In this document: positions 1 to 8,723 of the stretch, piece after piece
How the letters are laid out: the number at the start of each line of letters is the position of its first letter
Numbering within the stretch: the first letter of the stretch is position 1
Origin: Balneolales bacterium
GTDB lineage: Bacteria > Bacteroidota > Rhodothermia > Balneolales > Cyclonatronaceae
Reading direction: 5' to 3'
Assembly (NCBI GenBank): GCA_020832405.1
Contig: JAFIET010000010.1
Span: 1 to 64,000 of the forward strand
Length of the DNA stretch: 64,000 bases
Translations under genes and position numbers: made by a program
The notes under the pieces: generated by a model
Told to the model about the DNA's origin: nothing
Seen by the model: only the letters and a program-made list of their open reading frames with translations
Databases searched by the model: none

Positions 1-2
1 TC

Positions 3-137
3 ACGAAAACTGAACGTAGATTTTTAGTCTCTCGCTTTCCCTATGGAATCATCTATTCAGTTGAAAAAGATCAGATCACAATTTTTGCTGTTATGTGCTT
101 AAGGCGAAAACCTGGGTACTGGAAATCCCGAACTTAA
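3..137 (+). CDS. RelE/ParE-family toxin, C-terminal fragment (cut by window edge)
   Basis: An open frame enters from the left edge and runs 44 codons to TAA at 135-137. The translation contains RRFLVSRFPYGIIY, then a short acidic stretch, then FAVMCLRRKPGYW close to the end. This is the typical C-terminal half of RelE/ParE-type toxins: a beta-strand with FPY..IIY, then the conserved AVxHxRRxPxYW tail. The start and any antitoxin lie outside the window. Family members inhibit translation by mRNA cleavage (RelE) or poison gyrase (ParE); the fragment does not say which. The usual His of the AVxHxRR motif is Cys here (VMCLRR), which may matter or may be ordinary variation. Confidence 0.72.
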   Translation, partial: TKTERRFLVSRFPYGIIYSVEKDQITIFAVMCLRRKPGYWKSRT

Positions 138-202
138 ATCTGTGGGTATAACAAAGCATAGCGCTTCGCGGTATTTCGTATCCTGCTGATGTGTAAGCCA
201 TT

Positions 203-215
203 GTTGCTTATATTC
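203..215 (+). promoter_or_regulatory. Promoter-like motif GTTGCTTATATTC (copy 1)
   Basis: The 13-mer GTTGCTTATATTC lies 57 nt before the GNAT start codon. The same 13-mer recurs at 1841-1853, 62 nt before the first histidine kinase. In both places TAAGCC lies a few bases upstream. The similar spacing to two start codons suggests a shared promoter or leader element. This is inference from two copies only. Confidence 0.3.
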
Positions 216-271
216 GGGCATGGTCGCCTCGCAGAAGAAATGCTGGGTCGTCAAATTCCAAAAGAAACACA

Positions 272-835
272 ATGATCACAGTAAAACCGGCAACCGTCTT
301 TGCGGACGTTAAGGAAGTTGTGGGGCCTAAGCATCCTGACGCCAGTGTTTGCTGGTGCCTCACGTACAGACTCCCTGCCAAAGAGAACAATGCCCTCACG
401 GGCCCGGCCAGAGGTGAGCGCGTAGCGGAGATGCTGAAGGCGGGGCCCATTGGGGTCCTGGCCTATGATGGTGACGAAGCTGTGGGCTGGGCGGCCGTAG
501 CCCCTCGGCGCGAAACCACATTTGACCGGAGCAGGACCATCCCCCGTTTAGACGATGCCGATGTTTGGTGCGTATGGTGCATCCGGGTCAAGCCCGGTCA
601 CCGAAGGAAAGGAATTTCGCATCAGCTGCTTGCGGGGGCTATAGCATTTGCACGCGGCGAGGGTGCAGCGATACTGGAAGGCTACCCGCTGGAAAACGCG
701 GGCAAGGTGATCAATACGACCATGGCGTATGTTGGCACAAAGGCCCTCTTTGAGTCAGCCGGCTTTCGTCAGGTAGCCGATACAAAATCCGTCCTTGATG
801 GTTTTCCGCGAGTACTGATGCGGCTGAACCTATAG
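272..835 (+). CDS. GNAT-family N-acetyltransferase
   Basis: This 187-residue protein has the core of a GCN5-related acetyltransferase. Strand beta4 (VWCIRVKPGH) runs into the acetyl-CoA pyrophosphate loop RRKGIS at residues 111-116, followed by the helix HQLLAGAIAFA. The end (TKALFESAGFRQV) is the usual GNAT motif B with the LYExxGF-like turn. It would transfer acetyl from acetyl-CoA to an amine; the acceptor cannot be read from the sequence. It stands alone: the toxin fragment upstream ends at 137 and the next gene starts after about 270 nt. The first in-frame ATG is used as the start. The family call is secure; the substrate is unknown. Confidence 0.85.
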   Translation: MITVKPATVFADVKEVVGPKHPDASVCWCLTYRLPAKENNALTGPARGERVAEMLKAGPIGVLAYDGDEAVGWAAVAPRRETTFDRSRTIPRLDDADVWCVWCIRVKPGHRRKGISHQLLAGAIAFARGEGAAILEGYPLENAGKVINTTMAYVGTKALFESAGFRQVADTKSVLDGFPRVLMRLNL

Positions 836-1106
836 GTACTGTATTGAAGGTGGTGCCGGTGATCGCCTCTTCAAACCATGCTATGAAATGCCATGCAGCT
901 GAAAGCCAACCCGTTTTCACCACCGGAAACCGGGAAAAACAGCTGCCTTATTGCCCTGATGCAAATACGATTCCCCTATTTTCACACGCTACTTTTTACT
1001 CAGGGCCTCACCTTCCCGGGTTTTGAGTGTCCGGGTGCCTCGGCTTTGCGCTCAGCTTTGTGTTAGCTTTATCAAATCATCCCCAATCCCCCAACCTAAC
1101 CCCCAA

Positions 1107-1805
1107 ATGCGAGTCCACATCTTACAGCATGTCCCGTTTGAGGGGCCCGGAAGTATTCACTCCTGGATAGCATCCCGGAAGGCTACGGTAACGACAACCC
1201 GGTTTTTTGAGTCGGTTTCGTTGCCCCGGCAGGCGGACTTCGATCTTTTGATTGCGCTGGGCGGACCGATGAGTGTGAATGATGAAGCGGAGCTTCCCTG
1301 GCTGATTGCGGAGAAGGCTTTTATCAGGGAATCGGTGCAGTCGGGGAAAGCCGTGCTTGGTATCTGTTTGGGCGCGCAGCTGATTGCGGCTGCTTTCGGG
1401 GCAAGGGTGTACCCCGGCAGGCATAAAGAAATCGGCTGGTTTCCGGTGAAAGCCTGCAGGCACGAACCCGGCACCTTCACCTTCCGGTTTCCGGAGCAAG
1501 TAAACGTCTTTCACTGGCATGGGGAAACCTTCGGTCTTCCTCCCGGAGCAGCACATTTGGCTTACAGCGAAGGCTGCCTGCATCAGGCATTTCAGATGGG
1601 GCCGCGCACCATCGGCCTTCAGTTTCACCTCGAAACAACGCCGGAATGCGCGGACTCCATGATCCGGAACGGTCGTCGCGAGCTGCTTCCGGCAACCTAT
1701 GTGCAAACCGAGCAGGAATTGCGCGCCGCCCCGCCCGCCTGTTATGCGGGTATAAACGAGCTTATGGTGCAGGTGCTTGACTACCTCACCTGCAAGGAGG
1801 TTTAG
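1107..1805 (+). CDS. Class I glutamine amidotransferase-like protein
   Basis: This 232-residue protein has the fold and full catalytic triad of class I glutamine amidotransferases: the nucleophile Cys87 in GICLGAQ, and His174 and Glu176 in the block QFHLETTPE. The GGPMSV turn near residue 52 forms the oxyanion region. Stand-alone proteins of this type resemble the GMP-synthase amidotransferase domain and are often annotated as GMP synthase-like or gamma-glutamyl-hydrolase-like; the acceptor is unknown. An earlier in-frame start at 1023 would add 28 Pro/Ser-rich residues with no homology to the fold. The ATG at 1107, which begins the first beta-strand (MRVHILQH), is therefore preferred. It appears monocistronic. 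Confidence 0.85.
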   Translation: MRVHILQHVPFEGPGSIHSWIASRKATVTTTRFFESVSLPRQADFDLLIALGGPMSVNDEAELPWLIAEKAFIRESVQSGKAVLGICLGAQLIAAAFGARVYPGRHKEIGWFPVKACRHEPGTFTFRFPEQVNVFHWHGETFGLPPGAAHLAYSEGCLHQAFQMGPRTIGLQFHLETTPECADSMIRNGRRELLPATYVQTEQELRAAPPACYAGINELMVQVLDYLTCKEV

Positions 1806-1840
1806 CAGGGCAAAAACCTTGTCTGCACATAAGCCGGCAT

Positions 1841-1853
1841 CGTTGCTTATATT
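1841..1853 (+). promoter_or_regulatory. Promoter-like motif GTTGCTTATATTC (copy 2)
   Basis: This is identical to the 13-mer at 203-215, again preceded by TAAGCC, and lies 62 nt upstream of the kinase start at 1915. A weaker relative (GTTGCTTAATTA) is present at 3112-3123, before the second kinase. Confidence 0.3.
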
Positions 1854-1914
1854 CTCAATCAGGGCCGGATGACTGTTTCGCCCCAAACGTAGGGCGTAAT
1901 CCAAACCCAACCTT

Positions 1915-3009
1915 ATGGATATGGATAATCAAAATGATAGGAAGACGGAGCAGGCGTACCCCTTAGAGCCGTTTTTTGAGCTTTCGCATGATTTGCTGTG
2001 TATTGCGGGCTTTGACGGTTATTTCAAAAGAGTGAATCCTGCCGTTTGCAGCCTGCTGGGCTATACCGAGGCCGAACTGCTGTCTGAGCCGATCAGCTTT
2101 TTTCAGCATCCTGACGACAGGGAGGCCACCCAACTATACCGGGAGAACATCCTTGAAGGGAAGCCGCTCACCAATTTCGAAAACCGCTACATCACCAAAC
2201 AGGGCGACGAGCTCTGGTTTGCCTGGACCTCCATTCCGGTTCAGGAGCAGCAGCTGGTGTATGCCATTGCAAAAAACATCACCCATAAAAAGAAGCACGA
2301 GGCTGAGCGCAATCAGCTGCTTGCTGAGCTGAGCAATCATAACAGCCGCCTCAAGCAGCTCAACTACACGACCTCACACGACCTGAGGGCGCCGGTCAGC
2401 AACCTGATTTCCATTTTCAGCCTGATTGATCTCTCTGAAATAACGAACGAAGAAACCAGGGAATTTATCGGCATGCTGCAGACCTCCGCTGAAAACCTGA
2501 AAGAGACCCTTGACGGCTTTGTGGATAACCTCAAAAATCAAAATCCGGCGGAACGAAAACTCGCAGATGTGCGGATAGAGGATGTGATAGCAACCACAAA
2601 AAAGGCCATTCAAACGCTGATTAAAGATTCCAACACAAGCTTTCAGACCGATCTGAGCGCTTTTGAGTCCGTGAGGTTTAACCCAAAATACCTGGAGAGT
2701 ATCTTCCTGAACCTGATTTCCAACGCGATCAAATATGCGCATCCGAAGCGCGATCCGGTCATCATCATAAAAAATGAAATCACCGGCGGGAAAAAGACGC
2801 TTACGTTCTCCGATAACGGTATCGGGTTTGACAGTGAGAAGCAGAAAGACAAAGTTTTCGGTCTGAACCAGACTTTCCACAAAAATAAAGACAGCAAGGG
2901 CATAGGTCTGTATCTCGTAAAAACCCACATGGCCGAAATGGGCGGGCAGATTACCGTTGAAAGCCGGGTTAATGCGGGTACGACTTTTAAACTGGTATTT
3001 CGGGACTGA
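1915..3009 (+). CDS. PAS-domain sensor histidine kinase
   Basis: This 364-residue soluble kinase has one PAS domain (about residues 17-130, from FFELSHDLLCIAGFDGYF to YAIAKNITHKKK), a short coiled linker and a phospho-acceptor helix with His155 in the H-box SHDLRAP. The HATPase_c domain follows, with N box (NLISNAIKYA), G1 (DNGIGF) and G2 (KGIGLYLV). No transmembrane segment or signal peptide is visible, so it should sense a cytoplasmic signal through PAS and autophosphorylate. No response regulator is adjacent, so the partner is unknown. A second PAS kinase follows about 210 nt downstream on the same strand and may have arisen by duplication, although the two differ in sequence. Confidence 0.93.
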   Translation: MDMDNQNDRKTEQAYPLEPFFELSHDLLCIAGFDGYFKRVNPAVCSLLGYTEAELLSEPISFFQHPDDREATQLYRENILEGKPLTNFENRYITKQGDELWFAWTSIPVQEQQLVYAIAKNITHKKKHEAERNQLLAELSNHNSRLKQLNYTTSHDLRAPVSNLISIFSLIDLSEITNEETREFIGMLQTSAENLKETLDGFVDNLKNQNPAERKLADVRIEDVIATTKKAIQTLIKDSNTSFQTDLSAFESVRFNPKYLESIFLNLISNAIKYAHPKRDPVIIIKNEITGGKKTLTFSDNGIGFDSEKQKDKVFGLNQTFHKNKDSKGIGLYLVKTHMAEMGGQITVESRVNAGTTFKLVFRD

Positions 3010-3219
3010 GGACGGGCTGATCGCGTTTCGGTGGAGGGCATAATTGAATTTCAGGACGCCATAGCATTCCTGTTGTTCGACTTTTTTTTGTATTATCGAA
3101 AAAGAATAGGTGTTGCTTAATTAAATGGTGTACAGGGCGGGAAAAGATTAAGCCAAAGGGCACTGCACTTAACAAATGATTGTAGAAAACCTTACTAAAT
3201 CAGAGCTGAGCAGTTATTT

Positions 3220-4497
3220 ATGAATGATTCGGTAAAGACAAAAAAGGAGCTGATAAAAGAGCTTCAGGAATTAAAACAAACACATGATGCCTTGAGGGCA
3301 TTGTATGAAGAGAATACCCGTGAAAACAGGAAGGCCAGGGAGGAGGGTGCCAAACTGAAAGATATTATGGCTCAGGCTGAGGAGCTTGCACAGTTGGGCA
3401 GCTGGGAATGGGATATCGCAAACGACAGCTGGATCTTATCAGATAACTGGAGAAGAATACATGGCGTGGGTGATACCAAACTTACAACCGAAGAGCTGCT
3501 GCCAATCGCCCATCCGGATGACAGGGCTGCTATCTCTGAAGCATTTGAAGAAGCTGTAAAAAGCGGAAAGCCCTATCATATTGAACACCGCATTATCCGC
3601 AAAGATACGGGTGAAATAAAGCAAGTCTCTGCAAAGGGAGTAACAATACCTGATGCAGCGGGCAAACCCGCATATATGGTTGGCACTGTTCAGGACATCA
3701 CCGACCTGAAACAGACCCAAGAAGCCTTAAAGCTAAGCGAAAGTAAATTGCGGGATCTCAATGCTCAAAAAGACAAATTCTTCTCAATCATTGCACACGA
3801 TCTCAGAAGTCCGTTTAGCGCTGTAAGCGGATTAAGTAATTTGCTTAAGAGTGAAATAGCAGACAGTAATTATGAGGCTGCTGGTATGTATGCCGGTTTG
3901 ATAGAACAATCTTCTGATCAGGCCATGAATTTACTGAAGAACCTGCTTGAATGGTCACGCGCTCATACAGGCAGAATGAAGTTTAATCCTGAGAAAACAA
4001 GTCTGAGAAAGCTCATCAAAGAAAACATAAAAATTTATAGTGTAGCAGCGAACCAAAAAAAGATTGTTCTGTCACATGATATAAATGATGACATAATCAT
4101 TTACGCTGATAAACCAATGATTAGTACGGTACTCAGGAATTTGATCACAAACGCAATCAAGTTTACCGGAGAGGGCGGGGAAATCATTATTTCAGCAACG
4201 GGAGAAGCTGAAGAAGTTATTGTTGGCGTGAAAGATAACGGCGTTGGTATCAGGGCAGACAGGCTGGAAAAACTGTTCCGCCTTGATGATAATGTTTCTA
4301 CATCGGGTACCAACAATGAGGATGGAACAGGGCTTGGACTCATTCTCTGTAAGGAGTTTGTGGAGAAAAACGGAGGAAGAATCCGGACCGAAAGTGAGCC
4401 TGGGAAAGGTTCCGTATTTTATTTTTCGATTCCTTGCTATAAGGATGAAAAAAGCGGCACAACCAATAGTCAAATAAAACAGCTGAGCCATTCATGA
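3220..4497 (+). CDS. PAS-domain sensor histidine kinase
   Basis: This 425-residue cytoplasmic kinase starts with a basic/acidic coiled coil (about residues 1-50). A PAS/PAC domain follows (about 52-165, including LGSWEWDI and the PAC end VGTVQDITDLK). The dimerization helix carries His193 in the H-box IAHDLRSPF, and the HATPase domain has N box NLITNAIKF, G1 DNGVGI and G2 GTGLGLIL. All catalytic boxes look intact. The stop overlaps the start of the next gene in an ATGA arrangement, so the kinase and the small lipoprotein are probably translationally coupled. That suggests, by inference only, that the lipoprotein takes part in or is controlled by the same signalling path. Confidence 0.93.
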   Translation: MNDSVKTKKELIKELQELKQTHDALRALYEENTRENRKAREEGAKLKDIMAQAEELAQLGSWEWDIANDSWILSDNWRRIHGVGDTKLTTEELLPIAHPDDRAAISEAFEEAVKSGKPYHIEHRIIRKDTGEIKQVSAKGVTIPDAAGKPAYMVGTVQDITDLKQTQEALKLSESKLRDLNAQKDKFFSIIAHDLRSPFSAVSGLSNLLKSEIADSNYEAAGMYAGLIEQSSDQAMNLLKNLLEWSRAHTGRMKFNPEKTSLRKLIKENIKIYSVAANQKKIVLSHDINDDIIIYADKPMISTVLRNLITNAIKFTGEGGEIIISATGEAEEVIVGVKDNGVGIRADRLEKLFRLDDNVSTSGTNNEDGTGLGLILCKEFVEKNGGRIRTESEPGKGSVFYFSIPCYKDEKSGTTNSQIKQLSHS

Positions 4498-4889
4498 AAG
4501 CGTACCGACCCGCAGCAATTTTATTCATCACAGCCCTGCTCACCCTCACATCCTGCCTGTTCAACAAAGAGGAAGCAGAAGCAGATACATGGCCCCTCCC
4601 CGCACTTGAAATCCTGGATATACAGACGGATGAAGGTGAAATTACCTTTGATGTTTTGGTAGGTGTGTCAAGCTCCGGGTGGGAGTTCGGCAGGCCACAG
4701 GTAAAGCTGGAAAACAGGGCCTATGAGATAACGTTCAGGGGCATCCGACCGACCGGATATGTATTGCCGTTTATGGGAAATTTAGAAACGGACATCACGC
4801 TGCCCGTGCAGCCGGGCCAAACCTATACCTTCAGCTTCATGACGCTGAACGAAGCCCCGATCGACACTACGATTGCGATTCCGGAATGA
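4494..4889 (+). CDS. Small lipoprotein coupled to a histidine kinase
   Basis: This 131-residue protein has a lipoprotein signal peptide: a basic start, a hydrophobic core FITALLTL, and lipobox LTSC with Cys21 as the lipid-bearing residue. The mature part is acidic at first (EEAEAD) and then resembles a small beta-sandwich with alternating strands (EITFDVLVGV, YTFSFMTLN). I do not recognise the family. The ATG overlaps the TGA of the upstream kinase by four bases, which decides the start and indicates coupled translation. Being lipid-anchored, it should face the periplasm or the outer membrane. Confidence 0.8.
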   Translation: MKAYRPAAILFITALLTLTSCLFNKEEAEADTWPLPALEILDIQTDEGEITFDVLVGVSSSGWEFGRPQVKLENRAYEITFRGIRPTGYVLPFMGNLETDITLPVQPGQTYTFSFMTLNEAPIDTTIAIPE

Positions 4890-5211
4890 GGCATCAGTGA
4901 TTATCTGAAGCAGGGAAGAGGCGTAGAAAAAAAACAGACAAGAGTCCTTAAGCTTATCCTGAAAAGTTATGAACACCTTTTCTAAAATCTATATTAAGAT
5001 CATATTCGCAGTTATGGGAAGGCAAAGCCTGTGGGGCGTCTGCCTTCTGATTCGAAATGCCCCACATCCGGCCAAGAGCAAAATGGTTGCCCCCCCCGAC
5101 CCCCCCCTGATTAATGCAAACCTCTTTTTATAATTACCAAAACCAAAAATGAAGATGTTGATCTTCTTTATCCCAAATTCAAATTAACCCATACCCTAAA
5201 CCGAGGCTGCC
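4890..5211. other. Intergenic region with a C8-GA-C8 tract
   Basis: This stretch of about 320 nt holds no convincing gene. It contains an unusual double homopolymer at 5090-5107: eight C, then GA, then eight C. The tract lies about 105 nt upstream of the next gene. The region turns AT-rich before that gene, as expected for its promoter area. Confidence 0.6.
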
Positions 5212-5844
5212 ATGGACAAGCGTATATTGAAAAAAATAAAAAAATATCCCTGGGAAAAATGGATTAATGCATTTCACAGCGGGTTCACGGTCTGTAAGCA
5301 AAAAACTGAGGAATTATCAATATGGTACAATCCGTCATTACAACTCCTTGATGACAAATTGCATGAAGACATTCAAAAACACACCAATGTTGAAATGGAT
5401 GATGATTTGATTGGTGAGTTTCATCAATATACATTCTTAACCGAGCTGTTTAGGTCAATTCCGCGCCCCATGAATGCAGTAACAGAAAAGCTGTTCAGCT
5501 ATGATACAACCGGTTTTTATGGCTCCTATACAAGCGGCGAAATTGTAAAATTTAAGAATAATATCTATATCACAGAAGATTGTGATGGGGAGCTTTGGAG
5601 CATTTACAGCGTGCAATTGGGAAATAAGAAACTTACTCAAAAGGCGTGGTTTGAAATGATCAGCTATATGTTGTTCAGAACAGATATCCACGGGTTTCGG
5701 GTCCCTGAAATAGATGAGGGCAGCCTTCAGTTTAATAAGAAAGTTAAGGTCCCAAAACTGACGGAATACCTTCAGGAAACTATCAAAAAAGAAAAACCCG
5801 AATCTACGCAGGATGTAAAGTTATGGATTAAGCCCCAACCTTAA
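5212..5844 (+). CDS. Hypothetical protein, AT-rich gene
   Basis: This 210-residue soluble protein has a Lys-rich N-terminus (MDKRILKKIKKYPWEKW) and no signal peptide or membrane segment. The middle looks alpha/beta, with aromatic strands (GFYGSYTSGEIVKF, YITEDCDGELWSIY). I do not recognise the family. The body composition, rich in Lys, Ile, Asn and Glu, together with AT-rich codons, differs from the neighbouring genes and hints at horizontal acquisition. The reading frame is clean, begins with ATG and ends just before a strong terminator-like hairpin, so it is probably a real single-gene transcript. Confidence 0.72.
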   Translation: MDKRILKKIKKYPWEKWINAFHSGFTVCKQKTEELSIWYNPSLQLLDDKLHEDIQKHTNVEMDDDLIGEFHQYTFLTELFRSIPRPMNAVTEKLFSYDTTGFYGSYTSGEIVKFKNNIYITEDCDGELWSIYSVQLGNKKLTQKAWFEMISYMLFRTDIHGFRVPEIDEGSLQFNKKVKVPKLTEYLQETIKKEKPESTQDVKLWIKPQP

Positions 5845-5916
5845 TCCCATTTTAAAGTCTGAAATTGAATTGCTTAAGTTGCATTACCCAAACCAATTCC
5901 AAAATGAACTACACTC

Positions 5917-5952
5917 AAAAGCCTCCGAAGATTCTCATCTCCGGAGGCTTTT
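5917..5952. terminator. Bidirectional rho-independent terminator
   Basis: The arms AAAAGCCTCCG and CGGAGGCTTTT enclose a 14-nt loop and have A/T runs on both sides. The hairpin sits between convergent genes (5844 plus, 6029 minus) and could serve both. Confidence 0.85.
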
Positions 5953-6028
5953 ATATTTTTAAATCCGGGTAATTTCAACGGAAGAATTGAAGTAAGCTGA
6001 AACGCCCCCTTGCCTCATCCCGCCGTTA

Positions 6029-7330
6029 TCACGCGCCTTTGCGCAGATCTCCCAAAACATCATCTTCCGGCTCAACCGGGTCGGAGGGGCGCTCGGTGAT
6101 GAGGCGTACGCCGCGCTTGTAGGTGAAATAATGCCACATCCACTCCACGAAAACGTGCAGACGATTGCGGAAGCCGATCAGGAAAAGGATGTGAATAACC
6201 GACCACATCGCCCAGGCCAGAAAGCCGCTGAGCTTGAGTCCGCGGATGTCAGCCACGGCACGCGCCCGGCCGATGGTTGCCATGCTGCCCTTGTCGAGGT
6301 AGCGGAACGGCTTGCGCTCTGCGGCGGCATAAGCGGCGGGATCTTTCAGCAGATTGGCCACGTACTTGCCCTGCTGCATGGCCACCGGCGCAACGGCCGG
6401 AAGCAAATTGCCTTTGTCATCTTTCATGTGCACGGCATCACCAATCACAAAAATATCCCGGTGACGCGGCAGGCTCATGTCAGGCGCAACGATGGCGCGA
6501 CCGGCACGGTCGGTTTCCACATCAAGCGTTCCGATCACCTCATTGGCCACCACGCCGGCTGCCCACACGATATTGGGGGATTCGATCACGCCGTCTTCAA
6601 GAAAGACCTTGTCCTGCTCAATGTGGGTTACGGCCGTGCCCTGAAGCACCTCAACGCCGAGCTCACCGAGCATATCCACTGCTTTTTGAGAGAGCGAATC
6701 GTCGTAGCCGTTCAAAATGCGCGGACCCGCTTCGATGAGGTATACGTGCGTTTGCTCGGGGCTGAAATTGGTGTAATCGCGCATCATGTTACGCTTGGCG
6801 ATTTCGGCAATGGCGCCGGCCATCTCCACACCGGTCGGTCCGCCGCCAATCACCACAAAATTGAGGTATTTCTGCTGCTCTTCGGGGCTGTCGATCTGAT
6901 CCGCTTTTTCCAGCGACAGCAAGATGCGCTCCCTGATGTTGAGCGCATTCGAGATCGTTTTGAGGCCGGGCGCGTGCTTCTCCCAGGCATGGTTGCCGAA
7001 ATAATTGTACTTCGCACCGCAGGCGACCACGAGCGTATCAAAGGGGATGAGGCGGTCATCTTTCAGGCGTACAACCTTTTGCTCTTCGAGCACCTCCACC
7101 ACTTCACCCAGCATCACCTTCACATTTTTCTGTTTGCTGAAAATGCCGCGGATGGGCACCGCAATGTCGCCAGGCGAAAGCGCCGCCGTAGCAACCTGAT
7201 ACAGCAGCGGCTGAAACAGGTGATGGTTGGTTTTATCAATCAGGGTGATGTTTACATCGGCCTTGGCCAGCATCTTGGCCGTTTTGATACCGCCGAATCC
7301 GCCTCCGATAATTACGACTTCTCTTTTCAT
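6029..7330 (-). CDS. ndh: Type II NADH:quinone oxidoreductase (NDH-2)
   Basis: This 433-residue flavoprotein has an N-terminal FAD-binding motif (IIGGGFGG, from residue 7) and a second dinucleotide fold for NADH (VVIGGGPTGVEMAG, about residues 165-180). It also has the late FAD motif DIFVIGDAVHM and a hydrophobic, aromatic C-terminal stretch (about 370-408, SGFLAWAMWSVIHILFLIGF) typical of the membrane-anchoring tail of NDH-2. It would oxidize NADH and reduce quinone at the inner face of the membrane without pumping protons. The frame is open 46 codons further upstream, but the protein fold begins exactly at MKREVVIIGGG, so the start at 7330 is used. It is divergent from the channel gene across a gap of about 270 nt. 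Confidence 0.93.
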   Translation of the reverse strand: MKREVVIIGGGFGGIKTAKMLAKADVNITLIDKTNHHLFQPLLYQVATAALSPGDIAVPIRGIFSKQKNVKVMLGEVVEVLEEQKVVRLKDDRLIPFDTLVVACGAKYNYFGNHAWEKHAPGLKTISNALNIRERILLSLEKADQIDSPEEQQKYLNFVVIGGGPTGVEMAGAIAEIAKRNMMRDYTNFSPEQTHVYLIEAGPRILNGYDDSLSQKAVDMLGELGVEVLQGTAVTHIEQDKVFLEDGVIESPNIVWAAGVVANEVIGTLDVETDRAGRAIVAPDMSLPRHRDIFVIGDAVHMKDDKGNLLPAVAPVAMQQGKYVANLLKDPAAYAAAERKPFRYLDKGSMATIGRARAVADIRGLKLSGFLAWAMWSVIHILFLIGFRNRLHVFVEWMWHYFTYKRGVRLITERPSDPVEPEDDVLGDLRKGA

Positions 7331-7604
7331 AGCTCTGCTGTTTAGGGAATATCTGTAAATTTTTGTTTTCACTATAACTACAGCGGAGGCCGGTACATTC
7401 ATCCCGGCCCAAAATAAGCGGCAGCGCTGGAAGCGGTTTGCCCGAAAAGCAGGCGGGAAAACCTGCAAACGAAAGCCCGTTTATCGGGCAAAACGTGATT
7501 TTATTGGTTATTATGGAAGAATCAGGCCTGCCACAGTAAGCGGAATCGCCTGCTTTAAAAACAGCTTTCATTTCGGTCATCCCTCCCAACAAAATCCGGA
7601 AGCT

Positions 7605-8324
7605 ATGGATCTCAGACGTATCGTAGAAAAAAGTGATACCAAGGCGGGAAAGGCTTTTGACCTGAGCATTCAGGCCCTGATTATTTTTTCGCTGATCACT
7701 TTTTCGGTTTCCACCCTTGAAGGGCTGAGTGAGCCGATGCTTGCGTTTCTCTATGTTTCGCAGCTTATCACGGTTTTGCTGTTTACTGCCGAGTACCTGC
7801 TCCGGATTTATGTGGCGGAGAACAAGCGGGCCTACCTCTTCAGCTTTTACGGCCTGATCGATCTCATTGCCATACTGCCGTTTTTCCTGCTCACCTCGGT
7901 CGATCTTCGCGCGGTTCGGGTAGTGCGGCTGCTACAGCTCTTCCGGATTCTCAAAATTGTACGCTACAGCCGGGCCCTGATGCGGTATCACATGGCCTTC
8001 AAAAAGATAAAAGAAGAGCTTGTCATCTTTTTCAGCGCGACCTGTTTCCTCATTTACCTTTCCGCCGTCGGTATTTACTACTTCGAGCACAGCGCACAGC
8101 CGGAAGCCTTTAGCTCCATTTTTCACAGCCTGTGGTGGGCCGTCGCGACCCTCACAACGGTAGGCTACGGCGACGCCTTCCCGATTACCACCGGCGGCCG
8201 CATCTTCACCTTTTTTATTCTGATGATCGGGTTAGCCATCATAGCAGTGCCCTCCGGTCTGCTCGCTTCGGCCCTGCAGCGCGCCGGAAAGGAAATAGCT
8301 GATGAATCAGAATTGCCGGGATGA
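7605..8324 (+). CDS. Voltage-sensor-type potassium channel
   Basis: This 239-residue protein has six membrane segments. S1-S3 fall at about 20-38, 48-68 and 78-98. An Arg-rich S4 lies at 101-120 (LRAVRVVRLLQLFRILKIVR) and a pore domain carries the selectivity filter TVGYGD at 185-190. The filter is that of K+ channels, and the S4 charges spaced every third residue indicate voltage sensing. The protein ends soon after S6, with no RCK, KTN or cyclic-nucleotide domain, so gating would depend on voltage alone. It is transcribed away from ndh, and a shared regulatory region is possible. Confidence 0.92.
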   Translation: MDLRRIVEKSDTKAGKAFDLSIQALIIFSLITFSVSTLEGLSEPMLAFLYVSQLITVLLFTAEYLLRIYVAENKRAYLFSFYGLIDLIAILPFFLLTSVDLRAVRVVRLLQLFRILKIVRYSRALMRYHMAFKKIKEELVIFFSATCFLIYLSAVGIYYFEHSAQPEAFSSIFHSLWWAVATLTTVGYGDAFPITTGGRIFTFFILMIGLAIIAVPSGLLASALQRAGKEIADESELPG

Positions 8325-8723
8325 AACCTGGTTATGTTAAAAAACTAACAGCCCAATCTTGCCGGAAATAAAAGAATCCGTAGCATGGTTAGATTACCGG
8401 CTAAAAAAAAGGTTTGCGTGCTGCGGTGGAGAAAATCGCAGCCGTTTCCGAAACGATAGCAGGCCTTTACCTGCTTTAAATAACAGCCTGTGAATTAAAT
8501 AAAATAATGGCTTAAATTGCATGAAGAGAGTAAGCAGTACACAGAAAATCACCGAAGCATGCTTATAACTGCAACCCGCAGGAAATATCGGGTCTTTGCA
8601 GATATGTGTATTGCCGGATGAAAGGGTATCCAAAAGCCTTATATAAGCTCAATGGTACAGGGTAAGTGTTTAGGCCACCCAAAAACACAGGAAAATTGAA
8701 GCATTTAAAGCGTATGTCTGAAT
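8325..8723. other. Intergenic region upstream of hybrid kinase
   Basis: This stretch of about 400 nt is AT-rich with no supported coding frame. Short open frames on the minus strand (for example around 8394-8633) have no recognisable motifs. It probably holds the promoter and leader of the hybrid kinase. I see no clear hairpin terminator for the channel gene. Confidence 0.5.

Noticed and set aside
6131-7345. 404-codon plus-strand frame
   Set aside because: It is antisense to NDH-2; no motifs.
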